From the NCBI GenBank assembly GCA_948470755.1, contig CAOKPU010000007.1:1-64000 (forward strand): a stretch of DNA of 64,000 nucleotides, given 5' to 3'. The position numbers and the translations under genes are program-made. The notes below the pieces were generated by a model that was given only the letters and a program-made list of their open reading frames with translations, searched no databases and was not told where the DNA came from. This document shows, piece after piece, positions 25,038-32,774 of the stretch. The DNA comes from an uncultured Lachnospiraceae bacterium. GTDB taxonomy: Bacteria > Bacillota > Clostridia > Lachnospirales > Lachnospiraceae. Numbering within the stretch: the first letter of the stretch is position 1; each line of letters starts with the position of its first letter.

Positions 25038-26246
25038 ATGTTGAAAATGAAAAGGACATTGTCCGTACTCAGCCTGTGCATATTATTTATAATATGCATG
25101 GGCTGTACGAATATAAAGGGAACGCAGAAGGAAGAAGAAAGGAATACGGCGCAGGAGGAAACGGTAGCAGCCGGGAACGATTTGGAAGCCAAGGGGGATG
25201 AAGAAGGAAGGGAAATAGGATCAGGGCAAAACGGGGATGAGAGCGGGGCAAAGGAAGGAGAACGGGAGCAGGAAGCGGCGAAAGCAGAAGAAGTGAATGA
25301 AGAAGGCCGTGCAGAGACTGTAGCGGATGATAGGGAAGGAAAAGAAGGGACAGCGTCGTCAGAGCATGGGATGGGCAGCGGGGAGGCTGAACCGGAAACG
25401 GAAGTCTCGGATATGGAACCTACTATGGTGTATACGACTGCAAATGTAAACGTACGCCTTGCGCCTTCTGTCGATGCGGAGGTATTTGACTTAGCGCCCC
25501 GGGGAACCGTATATGAGAAAAACGGGGAAGGGGAAGGCTGGAGCCGGGTCGTAATAGACGGGGAGGACTATTATATCAAGTCCGATTATCTAAGGGAAAG
25601 AAAGCCATCCGGTATAAGTGGAGGACATCTTATTGCTATAGACGCGGGACACCAGTCGAGGGGGAATAGCGACAAAGAACCGATAGGGCCGGGGGCCTCG
25701 GAAACCAAAGCAAAAGTGACGGGAGGGACCAGAGGGACGACAACAGGATTGTATGAATATGAGCTTACGCTTATGGTTTCCTTAAAACTCAAAGCAGAAC
25801 TGGAAAGCCGGGGCTATGAAGTCTATATGGTCAGGGAAAGCCATGATGTAGATATCAGCAATGCGCAAAGGGCGCAGATGGCCTATGATTCAGGGGCGGA
25901 GATTTTTGTGAGGATTCATGCGAACGGTTCGGAAAACAGCGGCGCCAATGGGGCCATGACGATATGTCCTACCGGATCCAATCCATATATCCCTGATTTG
26001 TATGAGGACAGCAAAAGGCTTTCTTCCTCCGTATTGGATGGGCTGACGGCCAGTACGGGCTGCCGCAGGGAGAGAGTATGGGAAACGGATACGATGAGCG
26101 GCATTAATTGGAGCATGATCCCGGTGACTATTGTGGAAATGGGTTATATGACAAACCCGGAAGAAGATGCGAAAATGGCGGATGAAGGTTATCAACAGTT
26201 AATTGCCATTGGGATTGCGGATGGGATCGACGGATATTTTGAGTAA
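25038..26246 (+). CDS. N-acetylmuramoyl-L-alanine amidase lipoprotein with SH3 domain
   Basis: A 402-residue cell-wall hydrolase. The lipoprotein signal ends at lipobox CMGC (Cys about 23). An acidic linker follows (about 28-130). A bacterial SH3 domain covers about 133-188 (TTANVNVRLAPSVDAEVFDL). The Amidase_3 domain runs from about 195 to 402, with zinc ligands in AIDAGHQ, YEYELT, RIHANGS and the catalytic glutamate in VEMGYMTNPEED. It cleaves the glycan-peptide amide bond. Cotranscription with the hydratase is likely from the 17-bp gap. Confidence 0.93.
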   Translation: MLKMKRTLSVLSLCILFIICMGCTNIKGTQKEEERNTAQEETVAAGNDLEAKGDEEGREIGSGQNGDESGAKEGEREQEAAKAEEVNEEGRAETVADDREGKEGTASSEHGMGSGEAEPETEVSDMEPTMVYTTANVNVRLAPSVDAEVFDLAPRGTVYEKNGEGEGWSRVVIDGEDYYIKSDYLRERKPSGISGGHLIAIDAGHQSRGNSDKEPIGPGASETKAKVTGGTRGTTTGLYEYELTLMVSLKLKAELESRGYEVYMVRESHDVDISNAQRAQMAYDSGAEIFVRIHANGSENSGANGAMTICPTGSNPYIPDLYEDSKRLSSSVLDGLTASTGCRRERVWETDTMSGINWSMIPVTIVEMGYMTNPEEDAKMADEGYQQLIAIGIADGIDGYFE

Positions 26247-26429
26247 CGATAATGCGATAGTACGTATGGAAAGTATAAAGTATTTCCTGGCATTTCCGAT
26301 ATATAAAATACAAGAATGTGGTATTCCCGGCCGGGGCCGTATTTTTGAAGTGAATAGTAAATACCTGGGTTTTCAGCCAGCGCGGACTGGGATATGGATG
26401 CAGGGTGAGAGAAAGGGATGGGTGTTGGA

Positions 26430-27563
26430 ATGCGGATTGGTTCCTCAAATATAGGGATGGTATCTTCAAGGGAGTATAGTTCCCTGAATGCCAGAAGAAC
26501 CAGTATAATGGTCATGGCAGGAAATGCGGGTTTACGGATGAACCCTGAAGCAGAGGATGGAACCGGGAAAGAGAGTATTACGGGCGAAGAGGCCCGGAAG
26601 AGATTTTACGGCGAGGATGCGTATGCGGAAAAAAAGAAAGAGCTGAAGGAAAAGCTGAGAGAAATGAATTCCCATACAGGAATCAAAAAACTGTCTTATA
26701 TACAGAACAAAAGGGATGCGTTAAGTACGGTAAGGGACAGATGTATGCAATATTTGTTTGATATCTTTTGGGGAGAGGCAAGGAAATGGGATTTCGGGTT
26801 TGCTATGTACAGGCAGGCTGACGGATTGTCAGGCGGGCAGACGATAAGCCAGGCTGTTACTTACCGGGACGAGATATATATGGAGGAAAAGGAAGAAACG
26901 GCTTTTACCACGCAGGGAACCGTGCGGACGCAGGACGGGCGGACGATCCGGTTTCATCTGAATGTGCAGATGAGCCGAAGCTTCCAGGCCTACTATGAAG
27001 AGAATTTTACGCGGATCGAACAAAGAATGGTAGACCCGTTGGTGATTAATCTGGATGGGAATATAGCCGGTTTGCAGGATCAGACGTTCTTTTTTGATTT
27101 GGATGCGGACGGCAAGGAGGAGGAAATCTCTATGCTGGGAAGCGGGAGCGGCTATCTGGCGCTCGATAGGAACGGTGATGGAAGGATCAATGACGGAAGC
27201 GAACTGTTTGGAACAAAGTCAGGGGACGGATTTGCGGATCTTGCCGCCTATGATTTAGACGGGAATGGATGGATTGATGAGAATGATGCAATCTGGGATA
27301 AACTGCTGATCTGGACAAAGGATGAAAACGGTAAGGATATATGCTACAAGTTGTCGGAGAAAAATGTAGGGGCAATCTGTCTTGCGGATGCGGATACGGA
27401 CTTTGCTTTGACGGGTAAAGATAACGCCGTAAACGGAAGGATCCGGAAAACAGGCATTTTCCTGTACGAAAACGGCTATGCAGGAACGATCCAGCATGTA
27501 GATGTAGCCAGCCATGAACAGCAGGACGGACTTGGGGGCAAACGATTTGAAGCGGCAGGATAA
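26430..27563 (+). CDS. Conserved protein with EF-hand-like calcium loops
   Basis: A 377-residue protein without a signal peptide or membrane segment. The first half is mostly helical and charged. The second half (about 215-300) holds acidic loops: FDLDADGKEE, LDRNGDGRINDGSELFG and YDLDGNGWIDENDAIW, read as EF-hand/dockerin-type calcium sites. The WTKDENG block follows. I know similar clostridial proteins only as hypotheticals. The start is uncertain (ATG 26418 or 26430); the SD is poor. It lies between a wall amidase and spoIID, which hints at envelope or sporulation biology and proves nothing. Confidence 0.72.
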   Translation: MRIGSSNIGMVSSREYSSLNARRTSIMVMAGNAGLRMNPEAEDGTGKESITGEEARKRFYGEDAYAEKKKELKEKLREMNSHTGIKKLSYIQNKRDALSTVRDRCMQYLFDIFWGEARKWDFGFAMYRQADGLSGGQTISQAVTYRDEIYMEEKEETAFTTQGTVRTQDGRTIRFHLNVQMSRSFQAYYEENFTRIEQRMVDPLVINLDGNIAGLQDQTFFFDLDADGKEEEISMLGSGSGYLALDRNGDGRINDGSELFGTKSGDGFADLAAYDLDGNGWIDENDAIWDKLLIWTKDENGKDICYKLSEKNVGAICLADADTDFALTGKDNAVNGRIRKTGIFLYENGYAGTIQHVDVASHEQQDGLGGKRFEAAG

Positions 27564-27597
27564 TTGACGCACACTTTTTAGCCGGCGGTTTCCAATA

Positions 27598-27625
27598 GCA
27601 TAAAATGGATACCAATACATACAAT
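27598..27625 (+). promoter_or_regulatory. Candidate sigma-E promoter for spoIID
   Basis: GCATAAA (27598-27604) and a perfect sigma-E -10 CATACAAT (27618-27625), spacing 13. It ends 16 bp before spoIID, which is a sigma-E target in Bacillus and Clostridia. Confidence 0.65.
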
Positions 27626-27641
27626 AGTGTAGAGGTGTCCT

Positions 27642-28703
27642 ATGGAAAAATTAGAATTGGCGATTAATTTAATAAAAAACAGAAGGAGCGGATCCGGCCC
27701 GGATTATCGGGATGCGGTTGCAATCCTTCTGTTTATTTTTTTGCTTCCCTATATTATATCCTTTTTCTTTGGGAGTGTGGGAATGGAAATAGAGGAAGGG
27801 GAAGCGGCGGTAATAGGGAAAGAGGAAAGAGGGGAAAAGGATGGGAGCGGCAGACAAGAGCTTTTTTGGGAGGATATGGAGAAGGCGGAGTTCATTGTCT
27901 GTAATAAGACGACAGCGGGAACGGAAATGATGCCTTTGGAGACATATCTTGTGAACAGGCTGCCTTCAACCATCCCTATGGAATATGAAATGGAAGCGTT
28001 AAAGGCGCAGACAATCGTGCTGCGGACAGAACTTATGAGATTATATTACGATAACAGGGAAGAAAGAAATGAGGGGAAAGACGGGAAAAAATATATATAT
28101 GTGGAAAGCGATATGATCAAAAGCGCCGGGGCCGCTTATCAAAAGTGCATAGATGCGGTCAGCAGCACAAAAGGAATGTATCTGACTTATGAAGGCTATC
28201 CGGTGACGGCTCCTTATTTTGCGGTTAGCGCCGGGGCCACGAGAAACGGGAATGAAGTGTTTGGGAGCAATGATTACGGATATCTGAAATCCGTTGTATG
28301 CGGCAGGGATTTTACTTCCGGCGATTATGTACATAGCGAAAGAATGGGGAAGGATGTCTTTTTAGAGCAATTGAGGGAATTCAGGCCAGGGGTTGAGTGG
28401 GAAGAGGGGGAGACGCCGGAGGAAGCTTTTCCGGTCAGGAAGGATAAGGCGGGCTATGTGTTGGAGATTGGAACCGGGGAGAATGCTATGTCCGGAGAGC
28501 TGTTCCGGACAATATTTGCGCTGAATTCTTCGTGCTTTGAATTAAGAGAGGAGGGGGGGTCCGTTATTATTAAGACAAAAGGCGTTGGCCATGGATTAGG
28601 CCTATGCCAGTACGGCGCCAATGAAGCGGCAAAAAAGGGAAGCGATTTTATTGACATACTGAATTACTTTTTCTCGGAAATTGTCATAGAAAAAACTGAA
28701 TAA
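27642..28703 (+). CDS. spoIID: Stage II sporulation protein D
   Basis: A 353-residue membrane-anchored lytic transglycosylase of the engulfment machinery. One N-terminal membrane segment (AVAILLFIFLLPYIISFF) is followed by the SpoIID/LytB domain, with STIPMEYEMEALKAQTI near residue 108 and the C-terminal GVGHGLGLCQYGANEAAKKG. It cleaves denuded glycan and works with SpoIIM and SpoIIP during engulfment. A short leader carries AGAGGTGT. spoIIQ follows after 84 bp with its own sporulation-type promoter. Confidence 0.93.
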   Translation: MEKLELAINLIKNRRSGSGPDYRDAVAILLFIFLLPYIISFFFGSVGMEIEEGEAAVIGKEERGEKDGSGRQELFWEDMEKAEFIVCNKTTAGTEMMPLETYLVNRLPSTIPMEYEMEALKAQTIVLRTELMRLYYDNREERNEGKDGKKYIYVESDMIKSAGAAYQKCIDAVSSTKGMYLTYEGYPVTAPYFAVSAGATRNGNEVFGSNDYGYLKSVVCGRDFTSGDYVHSERMGKDVFLEQLREFRPGVEWEEGETPEEAFPVRKDKAGYVLEIGTGENAMSGELFRTIFALNSSCFELREEGGSVIIKTKGVGHGLGLCQYGANEAAKKGSDFIDILNYFFSEIVIEKTE

Positions 28704-28726
28704 AGAATCTGAAACAGGCAAAACTA
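28698..28726 (+). promoter_or_regulatory. Candidate sigma-F promoter for spoIIQ
   Basis: GGCAAAACTA (28717-28726) fits the sigma-F -10 pattern GGNNANAHTA at every position. GAATA (28698-28702) lies 14 nt upstream as a weaker -35. spoIIQ is a sigma-F gene in Bacillus. Confidence 0.5.
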
Positions 28727-28787
28727 TCGATGAGGAGTCAAAACCGGAAATAAGAATCTGATATAAATTCTGTTAGGAGGAATGAAA

Positions 28788-29741
28788 ATGAGAAGAAGAA
28801 ACGGAAGCGGCGCTAAAAAGGAGAAAATCATCATGGCGCTCTCATCGGTGTTTGTACTGGCGGCTTTAACGGCAACGGGATTATTTTTCAGGGGGAAAAG
28901 CGAAGAGCAGAATGATGGTTATGTGGTCGATTTCAGCGCCATAGAAAATGAATCTACGGATCTTGCCCAGAACAGCGATACGGAAATACAAGGGGTAATG
29001 GATGGTGCAGAGGGCCTTGATGTGGCAAAAGCGCAGGAAATGAATGAAAGCGCAGTGACGGCGGATGATCTGGATTATGACCCATACTTTCAGGAGACCA
29101 ATTCCCTGAATGTGGAAAACGAAGAGAAAGAGGTAAAAGAGGAAGAAAAGGAGAAAAAGGCGGAAGGCAAGGCCAGCGAAAAAGATAAGGAAAAAAATGA
29201 AAAGGGCGAAGAAGGGATGATCGATGAAAGCATTGATTCGGCAACCTTGGAAGAAGTAGCGCGCATGGAAGAAATGGAGGATACGCTGGCTCTTGCAACC
29301 TCTACTTCTATCCAGCCGGCATTGACATTCGGGGATAATGATACGCTGGCATGGCCTATCGTAGGGAATGTACTGATTAATTACAGCATGGACAAGACTG
29401 TCTATTTCCCTACATTGGAACAATATAAATATAATCCGGCCATTATTATCTCCGCGGTAGAAGGGGAGGCGATTACAGCCGCTGCCAATGGGAAGGTAAA
29501 CAGAGTTTATAGCGATCCCGAATTAGGGAATGTAGTAGTGATGGAACTGGGGAACGGTTATGAGATAACTTATGGACAGTTGAAAGATATCACAGTGTCG
29601 GAAGGCGGATTTGTCAATCAGGGCGATATCATAGGCAGTGTGGCGGCGCCGACCAAATATTACGTGGTGGAAGGATGCAATGTATATTTTAAACTGACGA
29701 AGAATGGGGAGCCGCTCAACCCTATGACAAAGCTTCATTAA
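28788..29741 (+). CDS. spoIIQ: SpoIIQ-like degenerate M23 (LytM) protein
   Basis: A 317-residue forespore membrane protein. One membrane segment (IIMALSSVFVLAALTATGLFF) lies near the N-terminus. A long charged linker (about 45-165) leads to a LytM/M23 domain (about 185-317). Zinc-ligand positions look lost: AIIISAVEG stands where HxxxD is expected, YGQL replaces the Y-x-H-L region, and VYFKL replaces the HxH. It is therefore probably a structural partner of SpoIIIAH and not a peptidase. ATG 28788 is 7 nt after AGGAGG. Confidence 0.85.
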   Translation: MRRRNGSGAKKEKIIMALSSVFVLAALTATGLFFRGKSEEQNDGYVVDFSAIENESTDLAQNSDTEIQGVMDGAEGLDVAKAQEMNESAVTADDLDYDPYFQETNSLNVENEEKEVKEEEKEKKAEGKASEKDKEKNEKGEEGMIDESIDSATLEEVARMEEMEDTLALATSTSIQPALTFGDNDTLAWPIVGNVLINYSMDKTVYFPTLEQYKYNPAIIISAVEGEAITAAANGKVNRVYSDPELGNVVVMELGNGYEITYGQLKDITVSEGGFVNQGDIIGSVAAPTKYYVVEGCNVYFKLTKNGEPLNPMTKLH

Positions 29742-30052
29742 TGCCGCAAAGCGGAATCATGGGGGATTAGAATAAAAAGATAATCGATATTTGCTGCAGG
29801 AGACTTGGATCCGGCGCGGGAACCTGGCTTACCGGGGGACCGCGCCGAAATCTTTGATTCCCGCGAGTGGTGAGCCAAGTGACTGCTTACAGGTATTTGA
29901 CGAGTGCCGCGAGGGCCGCATACCTACACATCGAAGATGTGTTATGCTTTGCATCGTGGTTGTTGGTTTAATGTGTGGATTTATAGTTTGGCAAAAATTG
30001 GCTGTCCGGTTCATATCCGGCAGGGATAAAAACGGAAAAAGGTGTAAATTAA
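29742..30052. other. 311-bp intergenic region with hairpins and a short repeat
   Basis: No credible gene was seen. It holds a perfect 8-bp GC stem (CGGCGCGG 29812-29819 with CCGCGCCG 29840-29847), a 7-bp stem (ACACATC/GATGTGT, 29926-29942) and repeat E1 at 29854-29886. None has a T-run. The end supplies AAGGTG as the SD of the next gene. Confidence 0.6.
29854..29886 (+). repeat. Repeat E, copy 1
   Basis: TTGATTCC, ten variable bases, then GAGCCAAGTGACTGC. The same 8-nt and 15-nt blocks with the same 10-nt spacing recur at 31307-31339, on the other side of the amidohydrolase gene. Confidence 0.6.
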
Positions 30053-31261
30053 ATGCAAAGATATTTATTAAACGGGCATATTCTGACGATGGTTCCCAAA
30101 GAAACGGGGAAGAATGGAGAAAAAAAGAAAAAAGAATACAAAAATGGTTTTATACGGATAGAAAACGGGAAGATAGCCCGGATAGGGGATATGGGTGAAT
30201 TGGACAGTGTCCCGGTAAAGGATGAAAAGACGGATGTGATAGATGCGAAGGGCAGGCTGATCATGCCGGGGATGATAGAAGCCCATTGCCATATGGGGAT
30301 CACAGAGGAGAAGAAAGGGATGGAAGGCGATGACTGTAATGAAAATGTAGCGCCGGTTACACCGTATCTTAGGGCAATAGATGCAGTGAACACGATGGAT
30401 GCTGCTTTTGACGACGCAGTCAGGGCGGGGATAACTTCAGCCATGATCGGGCCGGGAAGTTCCAATGTGGTAGGAGGACAGTTCGCTTTTGTGAAAACAA
30501 AAGGCAGAAGGATTGACGATTTGATCGTCCTTGCCCCTGCTGCAATGAAAATAGCATTTGGGGAAAACCCGAAAGTGAATTTCCAGGGCCAGGGTAAAAT
30601 GCCCGTCACCCGTATGGCAATTGCAGGAATGTTAAGGGAAGAGCTTTTTAAAGCCGGGAAATATGTGGAAAAACGGAAAAAAGCGGAAAAATCGGGAGAG
30701 GGATTTGAGAAAGACTTCCGGTACGAATGCTGGGTCCCGGTATTTGAAGGGAGAATACCGTTAAAAGCCCATGTACACAGGGTGGACGATATTTTTACGG
30801 CAATCAGGATCGCAAAAGAGTTTGGGTTGAAAATGACATTGGATCATTGCAGCGAAGGCCATTTGATAGCCGAGGAACTATCAAAAGAAGGATTTCCGGC
30901 AATCGTAGGCCCGGATTTGTCGAGCAGAAGTAAGATAGAAGTGCAAAATGCGGCTTTTAAGACAGCAGGGATCTTGAGCGCGGCAGGAGTGAAAGTTGCT
31001 GTGACTACAGACCATCCGGTATCTTTGATTCAGTCGTTGCCCATATGTGCAGGCTTATGTGTAAAATCAGGAATGGATGAGGATGAGGCTTTAAGGGCTG
31101 TCACGATCCATGCCGCGCAGATATGCAATGTGGCGGACAGGGTAGGGAGCCTGGAAACGGGAAAGGATGCGGATATTGCTGTTTTTGACGGAAATCCACT
31201 GAATTCGGCGACGGAGGTTTATTGTACTTTGATTGACGGGGAGATCGTATACCATATATAG
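30053..31261 (+). CDS. Amidohydrolase (imidazolonepropionase/HutI-like family)
   Basis: A 402-residue cytoplasmic metal-dependent hydrolase. The N- and C-terminal strands form the small beta-sandwich (FIRIENGKIARIGDMG; KDADIAVFDGNPL). The barrel carries the metal ligands: HCHMG near residue 81 (after GRLIMPGMIEA), HVHR near 239, DHCSEGH near 265 and the catalytic aspartate in TTDHPV near 322. The substrate is unknown; related enzymes act on cyclic amides and dipeptides. Gene neighbours give no help. AAGGTG is the SD. Confidence 0.85.
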   Translation: MQRYLLNGHILTMVPKETGKNGEKKKKEYKNGFIRIENGKIARIGDMGELDSVPVKDEKTDVIDAKGRLIMPGMIEAHCHMGITEEKKGMEGDDCNENVAPVTPYLRAIDAVNTMDAAFDDAVRAGITSAMIGPGSSNVVGGQFAFVKTKGRRIDDLIVLAPAAMKIAFGENPKVNFQGQGKMPVTRMAIAGMLREELFKAGKYVEKRKKAEKSGEGFEKDFRYECWVPVFEGRIPLKAHVHRVDDIFTAIRIAKEFGLKMTLDHCSEGHLIAEELSKEGFPAIVGPDLSSRSKIEVQNAAFKTAGILSAAGVKVAVTTDHPVSLIQSLPICAGLCVKSGMDEDEALRAVTIHAAQICNVADRVGSLETGKDADIAVFDGNPLNSATEVYCTLIDGEIVYHI

Positions 31262-31306
31262 AAACACAATCATAGGTTTTATAACTTATCTGATTTCCTT
31301 TTGTAA

Positions 31307-31339
31307 TTGATTCCTGAGAGCAACGAGCCAAGTGACTGC
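31307..31339 (+). repeat. Repeat E, copy 2
   Basis: TTGATTCC (31307-31314) and GAGCCAAGTGACTGC (31325-31339) with the same 10-nt gap as copy 1. The rest of the 31262-31383 stretch shows nothing clear. Confidence 0.6.
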
Positions 31340-31383
31340 CTGTACCAGGGTTGGTGACTTTCCTGCCTGTGCAGACTTTGGTA

Positions 31384-31412
31384 TTTACCTAATGGTATGT
31401 TGGGGGTATAAT
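31384..31412 (+). promoter_or_regulatory. Sigma-A promoter of the ddl leader
   Basis: TTTACC (31384-31389) and perfect TATAAT (31407-31412), spacing 17. Transcription near 31419 would include elements A and B in a leader of about 270 nt. Confidence 0.6.
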
Positions 31413-31459
31413 TTGAATATCATTAATTGGTAAAGAGAGTGAAAAGATGAAGTAATAGA

Positions 31460-31592
31460 TTGAAAAATCAGCTTGATAGCTGATTTTATCAATCGGCAAT
31501 TTGAGTCAGAGCCTCAAATAGCCCTGATCGCAGTCGGAAATTTGAAATTTCCGACGCGTGTCATCGCAGCAAGCTGCTCTGACATGGAGGAT
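31460..31592 (+). promoter_or_regulatory. Element A, copy 2 (ddl leader)
   Basis: Nearly identical to 1-134 over its whole length, except 11-12 bases after GTCAGAGCC and a one-base loop change (AA for AT). The three hairpins, the 8-bp long-range pair (31505-31512 with 31576-31583) and the terminal GACATGGAGGAT are all kept. Here the GGAGG is not followed by an obvious gene start, because element B comes between it and ddl. Confidence 0.65.
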
Positions 31593-31594
31593 TA

Positions 31595-31682
31595 GGTTGA
31601 AAATTGATATTTTCAATCTGCAGGTTTGCGTCTGCGCGGCATCCGCAAACTTGTATGAGGACAAAGCCGCGCAGAAATGAGG
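31595..31682 (+). promoter_or_regulatory. Element B, copy 1: H-type pseudoknot at the ddl SD
   Basis: A hairpin (GGTTGAAAAT/ATTTTCAATC, 31595-31618) is followed by interleaved helices. Stem 1 is TTTGCG (31625-31630) with CGCAAA (31644-31649). Stem 2 is TGCGCGGC (31633-31640) with GCCGCGCA (31666-31673). The order 1-2-1-2 makes an H-type pseudoknot. GAAATGAGG (31674-31682) follows at once and is the SD of ddl (ATG 31689). The asnS leader has a matching copy. Confidence 0.65.
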
Positions 31683-31688
31683 ATAAGA

Positions 31689-32744
31689 ATGAAAGTTGTC
31701 GTTTTGACGGGAGGGATCAGTACGGAGAGGGACGTGTCCTTAAGCTCCGGGAAAATGATCTATGAGGCGGTAAAAAGGAACGGGCATCAGGCTGTTTTGC
31801 TGGATGTGTATTTGGGATATATAGGGGAAGATGTAGGTGGTATTTTTGAAAAAGAAGAAGATTGGACGAAGGAAATTGGGGCGATAGGGTTAAGCAATCC
31901 GGATATCCAGGCTATAAAGGCGCTTAGGCCCGATGGGGAAAAGAATTTTTTTGGCCCCAACGTCATTGGGATCTGCCAGGCGGCGGATGTGGTATTTATG
32001 GCCCTTCATGGGGAAAATGGGGAGAATGGGAAGATTCAGGCTTGTTTCGATTTGATGGGAATTGTTTATACAGGAACGGATTATGTCAGCTCGGCCCTTT
32101 GTATGGATAAGGCATTGGCGAAGGAGTTATTTGATTATCACGGGATTCCTACGCCTAAGGGATTCTGTCTGGAAAAAGGAGAAGCTTTTGAAAAAACAGC
32201 GCCATTTCCCTGCGTAGTGAAGTCCTGTTGCGGGGGATCCAGCGTAGGCGTATGTATCGCAAATGATGAAGGGGAATATGAGGCGGCTTTGGAAGAAGGG
32301 TTCCGTTATGATGATAAAGTAGTGGTTGAGCAGTACATAAAGGGCAGGGAGTTTTCCGTGGGGGTAATGGACGGCAAGGCGTTGCCGGTGATAGAGATTG
32401 CGCCTGTCAGTGGTTTTTATGATTATAAAAATAAATATCAGGCCGGCAGCGCAGTAGAAACCTGTCCGGCGCTTCTTTCCGAAAGGAAGACGCGGGAACT
32501 GCAGCATTTGGCGGAGCGTGTTTTTGAAGTGCTGAGATTGAAGAATTATGCCCGGATGGATTTTATGATGAACGAGGAAGAAGAGGTGTTCTGCCTGGAG
32601 GCAAATACCTTGCCGGGCATGACGCCCACATCTTTGCTTCCCCAGGAAGCGGCGGCGGCGGGGATGGATTTTGATCATCTTTGCGAGGCCATTATGGAAT
32701 CCGCTTTTGCAAAGGCCGATCTTAAGCAAAAAGAGGCAGGATGA
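31689..32744 (+). CDS. ddl: D-alanine--D-alanine ligase
   Basis: A 351-residue ATP-grasp enzyme that joins two D-alanines for the peptidoglycan stem peptide. Marks are GGISTERDVSLSSG at the N-terminus, MALHGENGENGKIQ near 100, CCGGSSVGV near 180, and the C-terminal LEANTLPGMTPTSLLPQ near 318. ATG 31689 is set by ATGAGGA at 31678-31683. It is followed by murF (30-bp gap), the enzyme that attaches the dipeptide, so the two form one operon behind a structured leader. Confidence 0.95.
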   Translation: MKVVVLTGGISTERDVSLSSGKMIYEAVKRNGHQAVLLDVYLGYIGEDVGGIFEKEEDWTKEIGAIGLSNPDIQAIKALRPDGEKNFFGPNVIGICQAADVVFMALHGENGENGKIQACFDLMGIVYTGTDYVSSALCMDKALAKELFDYHGIPTPKGFCLEKGEAFEKTAPFPCVVKSCCGGSSVGVCIANDEGEYEAALEEGFRYDDKVVVEQYIKGREFSVGVMDGKALPVIEIAPVSGFYDYKNKYQAGSAVETCPALLSERKTRELQHLAERVFEVLRLKNYARMDFMMNEEEEVFCLEANTLPGMTPTSLLPQEAAAAGMDFDHLCEAIMESAFAKADLKQKEAG

Positions 32745-32774
32745 CCGCAGACGCATATAGCAGAAAGGCAGAAA

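Noticed and set aside
31581..31592. A short gene started by the GGAGG of element A copy 2
   Set aside because: No ATG, GTG or TTG at good spacing opens a frame longer than a few codons before ddl.
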